NCBI GenBank assembly: GCA_050331575.1
Contig: JBHJGS010000020.1
Span: 26,041-90,040 of the forward strand
Length of the DNA stretch: 64,000 nucleotides
Origin: JBHJGS01 sp050331575
GTDB taxonomy: Bacteria > Pseudomonadota > Alphaproteobacteria > Sphingomonadales > Rhodothalassiaceae
Direction: 5' to 3'
Shown here: positions 1 to 8,552 of the stretch, one piece after another
How positions within the stretch are numbered: the first letter of the stretch is position 1
How the letters are laid out: the number at the start of each line of letters is the position of its first letter
The notes under the pieces: generated by a model
Seen by the model: the letters and a program-made list of their open reading frames with translations, nothing else
Told to the model about the DNA's origin: nothing
Database searches by the model: none
Made by a program: the position numbers and the translations under genes

Positions 1-141
1 GATGTGCTGGGGCTGACGGTCGAGACGGTGAGCCGGCAGATGACCCGGCTGCGCAGCGATGGCATTATCGAGACCGCCGGGCCGCGCTGCGTGCTTATCC
101 GCGATCCGGCACGACTGTCAGACCGGGCCGAGGCCGCATGA
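1..141 (+). CDS. Crp/FNR-family regulator, C-terminal fragment (FNR/FixK-like)
   Basis: The open frame runs in from the left edge and stops with TGA at 139-141, giving the last 46 residues of a protein. It begins DVLGLTVETVSRQMTRLR, the recognition helix of the Crp/FNR winged helix; the E-T-V-S-R pattern is the FNR/FixK type that reads TTGAT half-sites. The effector domain, and any iron-sulfur cysteines, lie outside the window. A matching box occurs at 594-607 before the cbb3 oxidase operon, so this regulator probably controls it. Its 3' end overlaps the convergent gene at 95-532 by 47 bp. The family call is firm; choosing between Fnr and FixK is not possible. Confidence 0.8.
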   Translation, partial: DVLGLTVETVSRQMTRLRSDGIIETAGPRCVLIRDPARLSDRAEAA

Positions 142-532
142 GCGGCCGGATCTGCGGCTGCAACAAGGTTTCAATCCACACCGTCCGGCGCAGACTGGAG
201 AACAGGCAGCGCAGCATATAGCCGGTCATTTCCGGATTGGCCGGCACGGATCCGCTCGCCATCTGCGCGACCGGCTCGGCCAGATCCTGCGCCAGCGCCT
301 CTTCCTCCAGATGAAACGGCTTCAGCCCGGATAGGGTATAGGCCTTCGCGCCGAGCAGGGCGGCGGTCCGCCGGCCTGGCGCGCACAGCAGGCTGTGCAT
401 CGCGGCGGTGACGTCGGAACACAGGCGCGGCGGCACCGCATCGGGCAGGGCATCGGCGATGGCTTCCAACTGCTGGCACAAGGTGTCCAACCGGCGGTGT
501 TCCAGGGCCAGATGCGGGTCGAAGGCGGCCAT
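95..532 (-). CDS. Uncharacterised helical protein, possibly hemerythrin-like
   Basis: 145 residues from the ATG at 532; an in-frame start at 607 would lie inside the FNR box, so the shorter form is preferred. The sequence looks all-helical. It has an early H-x4-H pair (H7, H12) and a later FHLEEEAL stretch that recalls the H-x-x-x-E iron ligands of hemerythrin (HHE) domains, but the last helix has no obvious histidine ligands, so the match is weak. It diverges from ccoN across an FNR/FixK box, which suggests low-oxygen expression, and converges with the FNR-family gene with a 47-bp overlap. An oxygen or redox role is only inferred from position. Confidence 0.5.
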   Translation of the reverse strand: MAAFDPHLALEHRRLDTLCQQLEAIADALPDAVPPRLCSDVTAAMHSLLCAPGRRTAALLGAKAYTLSGLKPFHLEEEALAQDLAEPVAQMASGSVPANPEMTGYMLRCLFSSLRRTVWIETLLQPQIRPLMRPRPGLTVVPDRG

Positions 533-593
533 TGCGATCCTGACAGCAGGCAGGGATTTGGGCGAACTGTCGCAGCATGCGTGCCAGGCCGCC

Positions 594-607
594 TTGACAT
601 TTATCAA
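594..607. promoter_or_regulatory. FNR/FixK box between cco operon and divergent gene
   Basis: TTGACATTTATCAA fits the consensus TTGAT-N4-ATCAA with one change. Its centre is about 75 bp upstream of the ccoN ATG and about 68 bp upstream of the divergent start at 532. Class II activation (box near -41.5) would place the ccoN transcript start near 642. An FNR/FixK-type regulator ends at 141, and cbb3 operons are classic targets of such regulators. Confidence 0.8.
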
Positions 608-675
608 TGTGGCAAGCGGCGCTTTGTCGTTTAACCCATCGGCATATATTCAACGGTTCAAACCGGGAGCAGTCG

Positions 676-2307
676 ATGGCGGAAACGCGGTATGTGCCGT
701 ATGTCGCAGGGGCGGCATTTCTCTTGCTTGTGATCGCGGCGGTGTCGCCCGACCCAGCCTTTTCCACGCACATGTTCATCGCCACCGCCTGCGTCGCCAT
801 CGGCGCGCTGATCTTATTGCTGCGCTACAATCCCATACCGGCGGGCTCGGTGAAGCGGCCGGTTGCCGGGGCGGAGCCCTATATGGATGGGGTGATCCGT
901 TATGGCGCGATCGCCACCGTGTTCTGGGGGCTGGCGGGCTTTCTGGTCGGCGTCGTGATCGCGTTTCAGCTGGCCTTTCCGGAACTGAATTTCGAATTCA
1001 GCTATACCAATTTCGGCCGGCTGCGCCCGCTGCACACCTCCGCGGTGATCTTCGCCTTCGGCGGCAATGCCCTGATCTGCAGCAGCTTCTATGTGCTGCA
1101 GCGCACCTGCAAGACCCGGCTGGCGCTGGGCGACACCGCCTGGTTCGTGTTCTGGGGCTATCAGCTGTTCATCGTGATGGCCGCGACCGGCTATCTGCTG
1201 GGCATCACCCAGTCCAAGGAATATGCCGAGCCGGAATGGTATGTCGATCTGTGGCTGACCGTGGTGTGGGTGGCCTATCTGGCGGTGTTCATGGCGACGC
1301 TGTTCAAGCGCCGCGAGCCGCACATCTTCGTGGCCAACTGGTTTTTCCTGGCCTTCATCATCACCACGGCGATGCTGCATCTGGTCAATAATGTCGCGAT
1401 CCCGGTGTCCTTCCTCAGCGCCAAGAGCTACACCGCCTATGCCGGGGTTCAAGATGCGCTGATCCAATGGTGGTACGGCCACAATGCGGTCGGCTTCTTC
1501 CTGACCGCCGGCTTTCTGGGTATGATGTATTATTATATGCCTAAGCAGGCCGACCGGCCGATCTATTCCTATCGGCTGTCGATCATCCACTTCTGGTCCT
1601 TAATCTTTCTGTATATTTGGGCCGGCCCGCACCATCTGCACTATACTGCCCTGCCCGATTGGGCGCAGACGCTGGGCATGGTGTTCTCGGTGATGTTGTG
1701 GATGCCCAGCTGGGGCGGCATGATCAACGGCCTGATGACCCTGCAGGGCGCGTGGGACAAGCTGCGCACCGACCCCTTGATCCGCATGATGGCGATCGCC
1801 ACGGCCTTTTACGGCATGTCCACCTTCGAAGGGCCGGTGCTGTCGATCAAGTCGGTCAACGGCTTAAGCCACTATACCGACTGGACTATCGGGCACGTGC
1901 ATTCCGGCGCGCTGGGCTGGAACGGCATGATCACCTTCGCGGCGATCTATTTCATGGTGCCCAAATTGTGGGGCCGGTCCGGCCTGTACAGCCTGAAGGC
2001 GGTGAACTGGCACTTCTGGCTGGCGACCATCGGCATCGTCATCTACGCCGCCTCCATGTGGGTGGCCGGCATCACCCAGGGCCTGATGTGGCGCGAATAT
2101 GATGATCAGGGCTTTCTGGTGAACTCCTTCGTGGAGACGGTCAGCGCGCTGCATCCCTATTATCTCATGCGCGCGTTCGGTGGCGTGCTGTATCTGGCCG
2201 GCGCGATCATCATGGCCTGGAACATCTACAAGACGATCCGCGGCGATGTGCCGGCGGCCGAGCGCGGCGGTGCCAAGGCCGCCCCGACCACCCTTCCAGC
2301 GGAGTAA
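676..2307 (+). CDS. ccoN: cbb3-type cytochrome c oxidase subunit I (CcoN)
   Basis: Catalytic heme-copper subunit of the high-affinity terminal oxidase, 543 residues, polytopic in the inner membrane. Signs include LHTSAVIFAFGGNALI, the WWYGHNAVGFF helix with a CuB-site histidine, GPHHLHYTALPDW, and the late HVHSGALGWNG segment with heme-ligand histidines. The ATG at 676 follows GGGAGC at a good distance; earlier in-frame codons would run into the FNR box. First gene of ccoNOQPGHIS, with ccoO starting 6 bp after its stop. Reduces O2 to water while pumping protons, normally under microaerobic conditions, in line with the upstream box. Confidence 0.97.
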   Translation: MAETRYVPYVAGAAFLLLVIAAVSPDPAFSTHMFIATACVAIGALILLLRYNPIPAGSVKRPVAGAEPYMDGVIRYGAIATVFWGLAGFLVGVVIAFQLAFPELNFEFSYTNFGRLRPLHTSAVIFAFGGNALICSSFYVLQRTCKTRLALGDTAWFVFWGYQLFIVMAATGYLLGITQSKEYAEPEWYVDLWLTVVWVAYLAVFMATLFKRREPHIFVANWFFLAFIITTAMLHLVNNVAIPVSFLSAKSYTAYAGVQDALIQWWYGHNAVGFFLTAGFLGMMYYYMPKQADRPIYSYRLSIIHFWSLIFLYIWAGPHHLHYTALPDWAQTLGMVFSVMLWMPSWGGMINGLMTLQGAWDKLRTDPLIRMMAIATAFYGMSTFEGPVLSIKSVNGLSHYTDWTIGHVHSGALGWNGMITFAAIYFMVPKLWGRSGLYSLKAVNWHFWLATIGIVIYAASMWVAGITQGLMWREYDDQGFLVNSFVETVSALHPYYLMRAFGGVLYLAGAIIMAWNIYKTIRGDVPAAERGGAKAAPTTLPAE

Positions 2308-2313
2308 GCGGCC

Positions 2314-3042
2314 ATGGCCTATAAGCATGAAAAGCTGGAGAAGAGCGCCACCTTGATGTTCATCGCCTCGCTGATTGTGGTGGCGATCGGCGGCATCGTG
2401 GAGATCGTGCCGCTGTTCTATCTGGAAAGCGTGATTGAGAAGGTGCCGGGCGTGCGGCCCTACACGCCCCTGGAACTGGTCGGCCGCGACATCTATGTGC
2501 GCGAGGGCTGCTACACCTGCCACAGCCAGATGATCCGGCCGTTCCGCGATGAGGTGGAGCGCTACGGCCATTATAGCCTGGCCGCGGAAAGCATGTACGA
2601 CCATCCCAATCAATGGGGCTCCAAGCGCACCGGGCCGGATCTTGCGCGCGTGGGCGGGCGCTATTCCGACGAATGGCATGTCCAGCACATGCTCAATCCG
2701 CGCGCGGTGGTGCCGGAATCGATCATGCCGCCTTATGCCTATCTGGCCAACAAGCCGCTGAACGGCAATGTCATCGCCAAGCATTTGAAGGCCAATGCCG
2801 CGCTCGGCGTGCCTTACAGCGAGGACATGATCGCGGCAGCCAACCAGGATCTTTATGCCCAGGGCGATCCCGACGCCGATCATGACGGCCTGCGCGCGCG
2901 CTATGGCGACAAGGTGCAGGCGCGCGACTTTGACGGCGACCCCGGCCAGCTGACCGAGATGGATGCGATCATCGCCTATCTGCAGATGCTGGGCACGCTG
3001 GTCGACTTCACTGACTATAATCCCAGTGAAGATTTCCGCTGA
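2314..3042 (+). CDS. ccoO: cbb3-type cytochrome c oxidase subunit II (CcoO)
   Basis: Membrane-anchored monoheme cytochrome c subunit, 242 residues, the usual size. One N-terminal transmembrane helix (about residues 12-36) is followed by the periplasmic domain with heme motif CYTCH at 66-70 and SQMIRPF directly after it, a family signature. Methionines downstream (for example SIMPPYAYL) provide the distal ligand region. It passes electrons from CcoP to CcoN. The start lies 6 bp after the ccoN stop, and its ribosome site (GGAG) overlaps the end of ccoN, suggesting coupling. Confidence 0.97.
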   Translation: MAYKHEKLEKSATLMFIASLIVVAIGGIVEIVPLFYLESVIEKVPGVRPYTPLELVGRDIYVREGCYTCHSQMIRPFRDEVERYGHYSLAAESMYDHPNQWGSKRTGPDLARVGGRYSDEWHVQHMLNPRAVVPESIMPPYAYLANKPLNGNVIAKHLKANAALGVPYSEDMIAAANQDLYAQGDPDADHDGLRARYGDKVQARDFDGDPGQLTEMDAIIAYLQMLGTLVDFTDYNPSEDFR

Positions 3043-3057
3043 AGGAGCGCAGGATCC

Positions 3058-3222
3058 ATGGATTATCATTTCCTGCGGGAATTCGCCGACAGTTGGATGC
3101 TTCTGGTGCTGTTCGTCTTGATTGTCGGCGTGTGGATCTGGGTGTTCCGCCCCGGCACGAAGAAGCGCTACGACCGCATGGCGCGCCTGCCCTTGGACAA
3201 GGATGAGGAAGACGAGAAATGA
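3058..3222 (+). CDS. ccoQ: cbb3 oxidase small subunit CcoQ
   Basis: A 54-residue protein with one membrane helix (about 14-30, WMLLVLFVLIVGVWIWVF) followed by a charged tail ending DKDEEDEK. Size, topology and position between ccoO and ccoP identify it as CcoQ (FixQ), a non-catalytic subunit that stabilises the oxidase and its link to CcoP. A GGAG site (3043-3046) precedes the ATG. Its TGA overlaps the ccoP ATG (ATGA at 3219-3222). Confidence 0.93.
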   Translation: MDYHFLREFADSWMLLVLFVLIVGVWIWVFRPGTKKRYDRMARLPLDKDEEDEK

Positions 3223-4130
3223 GCGAGGACAGCCGCGTCGATGAGGTCACCGACATCGAGACCACCGGCCATGAATGGGACGGCATCGAAGAGTTGAACC
3301 GGCCGCTGCCGCGCTGGTGGCTTTGGACCTTCTACGCCACGATCCTCTTCTCGGTGATCTACTGCATTTTGTATCCGGCCTGGCCGACCGCCCAGGGGGA
3401 AAAGGCGGGCGTGTTGAACTATTCCAGCCGGGAGCAGCTGGAGCAGGCCGTCGCCGCGGTCGAGGCCGGCCGCGCGGAGACCATCGCGAAGATCCGCGAC
3501 CTGCCCTTCGCCGAGATCCGCCGCGACCCGGTGCTGATGCAGGTGGCGCTGAAGGGCGGTGAATCCGCTTATAAGGTCAATTGCGTGCAATGCCACGGCG
3601 CCGGGGCGGCCGGCGGGCCGGGCTATCCCAATCTAAACGACGATGCCTGGCTATGGGGCGGCACGCCGGAGGCGATCCACACCACCCTGCAATACGGCAT
3701 CCGCCATGATGAATATGTCGAAACCCGCTATTCGGAAATGCCCGCCTTCGGCCGCGACAATCTCCTGCAACGCGACCAGATCAAGGATGTGGTCGCCTAT
3801 GTGCAGGCGCTGTCCGGCCGGGGGGAGATGACCGAGGCGGCTAAGCGCGGCACGCAAATCTATGCGGAGCAGTGTGCCGTGTGCCATGGCGATAGCGGCG
3901 AGGGCAATCGCGATCTCGGCGCGCCGACCCTGAATGACGCCATCTGGCTTTATGGAGGCGATGATGAGACGCTGTATGAGACGGTCGCCAACGCCCGCTA
4001 CGGCGTCATGCCCGGCTGGGCCAACCGGCTGGACGCGGCGACGCTGAAGCAGTTGACGCTGTATGTGCATAGCCTGGGCGGCGGCGAGCGGCCCGAAACC
4101 CAGCAGGCCCAGTTGCAGGGAACGGAGTAG
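3219..4130 (+). CDS. ccoP: cbb3-type cytochrome c oxidase diheme subunit III (CcoP)
   Basis: 303 residues: a cytoplasmic start with the family motif HEWDGIEELNRPLPRWW, a membrane helix (about 33-53), then two cytochrome c domains with heme motifs CVQCH (122-126) and CAVCH (219-223). It takes electrons from soluble or membrane cytochromes and passes them to CcoO. It has the single-helix N terminus of the shorter CcoP type. The start overlaps the ccoQ stop by 4 bp and ccoG begins 6 bp after its stop. No odd features. Confidence 0.97.
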   Translation: MSEDSRVDEVTDIETTGHEWDGIEELNRPLPRWWLWTFYATILFSVIYCILYPAWPTAQGEKAGVLNYSSREQLEQAVAAVEAGRAETIAKIRDLPFAEIRRDPVLMQVALKGGESAYKVNCVQCHGAGAAGGPGYPNLNDDAWLWGGTPEAIHTTLQYGIRHDEYVETRYSEMPAFGRDNLLQRDQIKDVVAYVQALSGRGEMTEAAKRGTQIYAEQCAVCHGDSGEGNRDLGAPTLNDAIWLYGGDDETLYETVANARYGVMPGWANRLDAATLKQLTLYVHSLGGGERPETQQAQLQGTE

Positions 4131-4136
4131 ACGGCC

Positions 4137-5621
4137 ATGAGCGCCACCGGCATTCCCGACACCAGCCCGGTCTTCGACGTCGAAGCGGTCAATGCCAAGC
4201 GCAACCGCCAGCTTTATGCCGCGCGCAAGAAGATCTTCCCCAAACGGGTGAAGGGAGAGTTTCGCACGCTGAAATGGTGGGTGATGATCATCACCCTGGG
4301 CATTTATTATATCACGCCGTGGATCCGGTGGGACCGCGGACCCTTCGCGCCGGACCAGGCGGTGCTGGTGGATCTGGCCAATCGCCGCTTCTATTTCTTC
4401 TTCATCGAGATCTGGCCGCATGAGTTCTTCTATGTCGCGGGCCTTCTGATCATGGCGGGCTTGGGCCTGTTTCTGATCACCTCGGTGATCGGCCGGGCCT
4501 GGTGCGGCTATACCTGCCCGCAGACCGTTTGGGTCGACCTGTTTTTGAAGGTGGAGCGCTGGATCGAGGGCGACCGCAATGCCCGCATGAAGCTCGACAC
4601 AGCGCCGCTAAGCTGGGACAAAGCCCGAAAGCGCCTGGCCAAGCACAGCCTGTGGCTGGTGATCGCGGTGGCCACCGGCGGCGCCTGGGTGTTCTATTTC
4701 GCCGATGCCCCAACCCTGGCCCAGCAGCTGATCACATTCGACGCGCCGGTGGTGGCCTATAGCACCATCGCCATCCTGACCTTCACCACCTATGTGTTCG
4801 GCGGGCATATGCGCGAGCAGGTGTGCACCTATATGTGCCCGTGGCCGCGCATCCAGTCCGCCATGGTCGACGAGAATACGCTGACCGTGACCTATCAGGA
4901 CTGGCGCGGCGAGCCGCGCGGGCGGCACACCAAGCGCGAGGACGCCGACACGCTGGGCGACTGCATCGATTGCAACGCCTGTGTCGCGGTTTGCCCGATG
5001 GGCATCGACATCCGCGATGGCGTGCAGCTGGAGTGCATCACCTGTTCGCTGTGCATCGATGCGTGCAACGGGGTGATGGACAAGGTCGGCAAACCGCGCG
5101 GTCTGATCTCCTACGCCACGCTGAACGATCTGGAGGCCAATCGCCGCGGCGAAGCACGCAAGACCACCTGGCGCTCGCTGGTGCGCCCGCGCACCGTCGT
5201 CTATTTCCTGCTGTGGGGCAGTATCGGGGTGGCGATGCTGTATGGCCTGGCAACGCGGGAGCATATCGGGGTGAATGTGCTGCAGGATCGCAACCCGGTC
5301 TATGTCCAGCTGTCCGACGGCGCGGTGCGCAACGGCTATCGCCTGAAGCTGATCAACAAGGTCCTGGAACCGCGCCTGTTCACCGTGACGCTGGACGGGC
5401 TGCCGGGTGCGGCGCTGACCACGCCGGCCAGCCAGGAGCCGGTGCAGACTCTGCAATTCCAGGTCGCGCCCGATCAGGTGCGCGAGATCAAGCTGTTCGT
5501 CCGCGCAGACCCCACAGGCCTGAGCGAACGGCGCACACAGTTCCGCTTCCTGGTCACCGACGAAACCGATCAGGCCCAGGCGGAATATACCGCCCGCTTC
5601 GAAGCCCCGGTGCGGCCGTGA
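4137..5621 (+). CDS. ccoG: cbb3 oxidase accessory ferredoxin-like protein CcoG (FixG)
   Basis: 494-residue membrane iron-sulfur protein. It has several membrane helices, GYTCPQTVW and CTYMCPWPR motifs, and a 2[4Fe-4S] ferredoxin domain (CIDCNACVAVCPMGI and CITCSLCIDACN), followed by a C-terminal immunoglobulin-like periplasmic domain. CcoG proteins are Cu(II) reductases that supply Cu(I) for the CuB site of CcoN. It is fourth in function after the structural genes and its last base is shared with the ccoH start (1-bp overlap at 5621). Confidence 0.95.
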   Translation: MSATGIPDTSPVFDVEAVNAKRNRQLYAARKKIFPKRVKGEFRTLKWWVMIITLGIYYITPWIRWDRGPFAPDQAVLVDLANRRFYFFFIEIWPHEFFYVAGLLIMAGLGLFLITSVIGRAWCGYTCPQTVWVDLFLKVERWIEGDRNARMKLDTAPLSWDKARKRLAKHSLWLVIAVATGGAWVFYFADAPTLAQQLITFDAPVVAYSTIAILTFTTYVFGGHMREQVCTYMCPWPRIQSAMVDENTLTVTYQDWRGEPRGRHTKREDADTLGDCIDCNACVAVCPMGIDIRDGVQLECITCSLCIDACNGVMDKVGKPRGLISYATLNDLEANRRGEARKTTWRSLVRPRTVVYFLLWGSIGVAMLYGLATREHIGVNVLQDRNPVYVQLSDGAVRNGYRLKLINKVLEPRLFTVTLDGLPGAALTTPASQEPVQTLQFQVAPDQVREIKLFVRADPTGLSERRTQFRFLVTDETDQAQAEYTARFEAPVRP

Positions 5622-6085
5622 TGAAAGAATTCACCGGCAAACATATGCTGCTGGTCCTGGCGCTGTTCTTCGGCACCGTCATTGCCGTGAACATCTTGCT
5701 GGCGGTGCAGGCCTCGCGCAGTTGGACCGGGCTGATCGTGCGCAACAGCTATGTCGAAAGCCAGAAATTCGATGACTATTTGGCCGAGGCGGCTGAACAG
5801 GCCGCGCGCGGCTGGCAGGCGGATGTGGCGCACCGCGCCGGCGCCATGGTCGTGCGGCTGTCCGACCGCGGCGGCGCCGACCTGACCGGCTTCACCGTAA
5901 AGCTGCGCCTGAAGCGCCCGGTGGTGGAAGGCCATGACCGCCAGCTTGAACTGGTAGAGACCGAACCGGGGCTCTACATCGCGCCGGTCGCCGTGCGGGG
6001 CGGCGTCTGGCAGGCCGAGGTGCTGGCGCTGCGCGGGCAGGACCGGCTGCGCCATGGCCAGCGTCTGTGGATCCGCGATGACTGA
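5621..6085 (+). CDS. ccoH: cbb3 oxidase assembly protein CcoH (FixH)
   Basis: 154 residues: one N-terminal membrane helix (about 9-28), then the motif SYVESQKFDDYLAEA characteristic of FixH, and a small periplasmic beta domain. FixH/CcoH is needed for late assembly of the oxidase and associates with CcoN. Its start overlaps ccoG by one base, and ccoI starts inside its last codons (8-bp overlap), so translation of G, H and I is probably coupled. Confidence 0.93.
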   Translation: MKEFTGKHMLLVLALFFGTVIAVNILLAVQASRSWTGLIVRNSYVESQKFDDYLAEAAEQAARGWQADVAHRAGAMVVRLSDRGGADLTGFTVKLRLKRPVVEGHDRQLELVETEPGLYIAPVAVRGGVWQAEVLALRGQDRLRHGQRLWIRDD

Positions 6086-8171
6086 CGCGCCGGTCCAGCA
6101 TTTCGCGGTGCCGGACATGCACTGCGCCGGCTGTATCCGCAAGATCGAGCAGGAGCTGGGCGCCATGCCGGCGATCGCGCGGGCGCGGGTGAATTTCTCC
6201 ACCAAGCGCGTCAGCGTCACCGGGTCGGCGGCGCCGGAAGAGGTGCTCGCGCGGCTGACCGCGCTCGGCTTCTCTGCCAAACAGCTGACCGAAGGCTTGC
6301 TGCCGGTGGAGGACCGCAGCGGCCGACTGCTGCTGGCCTGCCTGGCCGTGGCCGGCTTTGCCACCGCCAATATCATGCTGTTGTCCGTGTCGGTCTGGTC
6401 CGGGGCCGATGGCGTGACCCGCGATCTGCTGCACTGGATCTCCGCGCTGATTGCGTTGCCGGCGATCGCGTTCAGCGGTCGGCCCTTTTTCCGCTCCGCG
6501 GCCAAGGCGCTGGCGGCGGGCCGGGTCAATATGGACGTGCCGATCAGCCTGGGCGTGGTGCTGGCCGCGGGCTTGAGCCTCTACGAGACGCTGACCAGCG
6601 CCCGGCATGCCTATTTTGATGCCGCCGTGATGCTGTTGTTCTTCCTCTTGATCGGCCGCTATCTGGACCATCTGATGCGGGCCCGCGCGCGGGATACCGT
6701 CACCGGCCTGGTGGCGTTGCAAACACCGGTGGCAACGGTTCTGGACCGCGCCGGCCAGACCCGCAGCCTGGCTGCCACAGCGGTGGAGCCGGGCATGCGT
6801 CTGCTGGTCGCCGCGGGAGACCGGCTGGCGGTGGACGGCGAGATCCTCACCGGGGCCACCGAGGTTGACCGCTCGCTGGTGACCGGCGAAAGCCTGCCCG
6901 AGCCGGCCGGCCCCGGCACCCGCCTGCCCGCCGGCACGCTCAATCTGGCCGCACCGGTCACCGTGCGGGCGCTGGCGCGGGCCAACGATGGCTTTCTGGC
7001 CGAAATCATCGCCTTGATGGAGACAGCCGATCAGGGCCGCAGCCGCTATGTCCGCGTCGCCGACCGGGCCGCCCGGCTGTATGCGCCGGCGGTGCATCTT
7101 CTGGCGCTGGCAAGCTTCATTGGCTGGATGTTGGCCGGTGCCGGGTTGCATTTGGCACTGGTGGTGGCGATCACCGTGCTGATCATTACCTGCCCCTGCG
7201 CGCTGGGCCTGGCGGTTCCGGCGGTGCAGGTGGTCGCCGCCGGCCGACTGTTCAGCGCCGGTGTCCTTGTGAAGGATGGTGCCGCTCTGGAGCGGCTGGC
7301 CGAGATCGACCATGTGGTGTTCGACAAGACCGGTACGCTGACCCTGGGCGAGCCGGTTCTGGCCGAGGCGTTGCCGCCGGACGATCTGATCCTGGCCGCC
7401 AGCCTGGCGCAGATGAGCCGGCATCCGCTGGCCCGCGCGGTGCAAACCGCAGCCGACGGTCTGCCCCTGAAGCCAGCGCAGGATGTGGAAGAGCGGCCGG
7501 GCCAGGGGCTCGCCGGCCTGGTCGATGGCCGCCGTGTGCGCCTGGGCAAGGCGGAGTGGGTCGGCGCTGTGCCGCAAGCCGGCGTGTCTGTGTGGCTGCG
7601 CCTGGACCAGGCACCGCCGCAGCCGCTGCGGGTCACAGACCGGCTGCGCCCGGACGCGGCCGCGGCCGTGGCAGCGCTGACGCGGTTGGGGCTCAGCGTT
7701 TCGATCCTGTCCGGCGATCGACCAGAAGCAGTCGCGCACGTGGCGCAGGCGCTTGGCGTCGAAGCCGCCGAAGGCGGGCTATTGCCCCAAGACAAGCTGG
7801 CGCGCATCGAGGCGCTGAGCCGCGCCGGCGCCAAGGTGCTGATGGTCGGAGATGGCATCAATGACGCGCCCTCGCTCGCTGCCGGGCATGCCTCCATGGC
7901 GCCATCGACCGCCTCAGACATCGGAACCACCGCAGCCGATCTGGTGTTTTTGCGGCCGAGCTTGGCGGCGGTGCCGCAAACGGTGCGCATCGCGCGACGG
8001 GCGCGCGGCCTGGTGCAGCAGAATTTCGCCCTGGCGCTGGGGTATAATCTGCTCGCCGTGCCGATCGCCATCGCCGGCTTTGTCACGCCGCTGATCGCCG
8101 CCTTGGCCATGTCCAGCTCATCGATCCTGGTGACGCTGAATGCCCTTCGCTTGAAGCGTCAGGCGGCATGA
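6078..8171 (+). CDS. ccoI: Copper-exporting P1B-type ATPase CcoI (FixI) for oxidase assembly
   Basis: 697 residues with all P1B-ATPase landmarks in order: an N-terminal metal-binding domain with CAGC (16-19), membrane helices, the TGES actuator loop (LVTGESLPEPAG), the CPC membrane metal site (372-374), the phosphorylation motif DKTGTLT (D416) and the GDGINDAP hinge. CcoI proteins deliver copper across the membrane for cbb3 biogenesis rather than for resistance; the setting between ccoH and ccoS supports this. The ATG at 6078 lies inside the end of ccoH and ccoS overlaps its stop. Confidence 0.96.
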   Translation: MTDAPVQHFAVPDMHCAGCIRKIEQELGAMPAIARARVNFSTKRVSVTGSAAPEEVLARLTALGFSAKQLTEGLLPVEDRSGRLLLACLAVAGFATANIMLLSVSVWSGADGVTRDLLHWISALIALPAIAFSGRPFFRSAAKALAAGRVNMDVPISLGVVLAAGLSLYETLTSARHAYFDAAVMLLFFLLIGRYLDHLMRARARDTVTGLVALQTPVATVLDRAGQTRSLAATAVEPGMRLLVAAGDRLAVDGEILTGATEVDRSLVTGESLPEPAGPGTRLPAGTLNLAAPVTVRALARANDGFLAEIIALMETADQGRSRYVRVADRAARLYAPAVHLLALASFIGWMLAGAGLHLALVVAITVLIITCPCALGLAVPAVQVVAAGRLFSAGVLVKDGAALERLAEIDHVVFDKTGTLTLGEPVLAEALPPDDLILAASLAQMSRHPLARAVQTAADGLPLKPAQDVEERPGQGLAGLVDGRRVRLGKAEWVGAVPQAGVSVWLRLDQAPPQPLRVTDRLRPDAAAAVAALTRLGLSVSILSGDRPEAVAHVAQALGVEAAEGGLLPQDKLARIEALSRAGAKVLMVGDGINDAPSLAAGHASMAPSTASDIGTTAADLVFLRPSLAAVPQTVRIARRARGLVQQNFALALGYNLLAVPIAIAGFVTPLIAALAMSSSSILVTLNALRLKRQAA

Positions 8172-8335
8172 GCGGCCTGCTGATTCTGATCCCGGTGGCC
8201 CTGCTCTTAGGCCTGGGCGGACTGGCCGCCTTTCACTGGGCGCTGAAAACTCGCCAGTTCGACGATCTAGACGGCGCGATGTTGCGGGTGCTCGATGACT
8301 CCGATGATGTCGAGGACAGCCAGTCCCCACCCTAG
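8168..8335 (+). CDS. ccoS: cbb3-type oxidase assembly protein CcoS
   Basis: A 55-residue protein with one N-terminal membrane helix (about 4-22) followed by FHWALKTRQFDDLDG, the CcoS signature (W-x5-QFDDLDxPA), and an acidic tail. CcoS is required for cofactor insertion into the oxidase. It overlaps the ccoI stop by 4 bp (ATGA) and ends the operon; a strong hairpin follows 57 bp later. Confidence 0.93.
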   Translation: MSGLLILIPVALLLGLGGLAAFHWALKTRQFDDLDGAMLRVLDDSDDVEDSQSPP

Positions 8336-8386
8336 GCCCCGTGGGATACCGTTGCTCGCCGCATAGAAGGCCGCGTGCGCTCCCTA

Positions 8387-8426
8387 CAAAGAAGCCCGGA
8401 ACGCGATGGGGGACACGTTCCGGGCT
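8387..8426 (-). terminator. Intrinsic terminator-like hairpin (dnaE-NUDIX side, possibly bidirectional)
   Basis: An 11-bp perfect stem, AGCCCGGAACG at 8393-8403 paired with CGTTCCGGGCT at 8416-8426, with a 12-base loop. Read on the minus strand the stem is followed by TCTTTG, a weak U-rich tail, so it best serves the minus-strand operon ending at 8553. It also lies just after ccoS and could stop plus-strand transcripts, although no T-run follows on that strand. Smaller hairpins follow at 8427-8439 and around 8442-8455. Confidence 0.55.
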
Positions 8427-8552
8427 GGTAAATGATACCACACCTTTTTGGGTGCGGATCCTGCTTAGGAGAGCGCACGATTTCACAAAAAGCAAGAGAA
8501 AATATCATTTCCTGAGGCTGGATTACACATATTCCAGGTATGTGCTGGCCGC

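Noticed and set aside
3651..4421. Long open frames opposite cco, dnaE, pheT and flagellar genes
   Set aside because: They mirror well-supported genes, have Ala/Arg/His-rich composition typical of antisense frames in G+C-rich DNA, and show no domain motifs.
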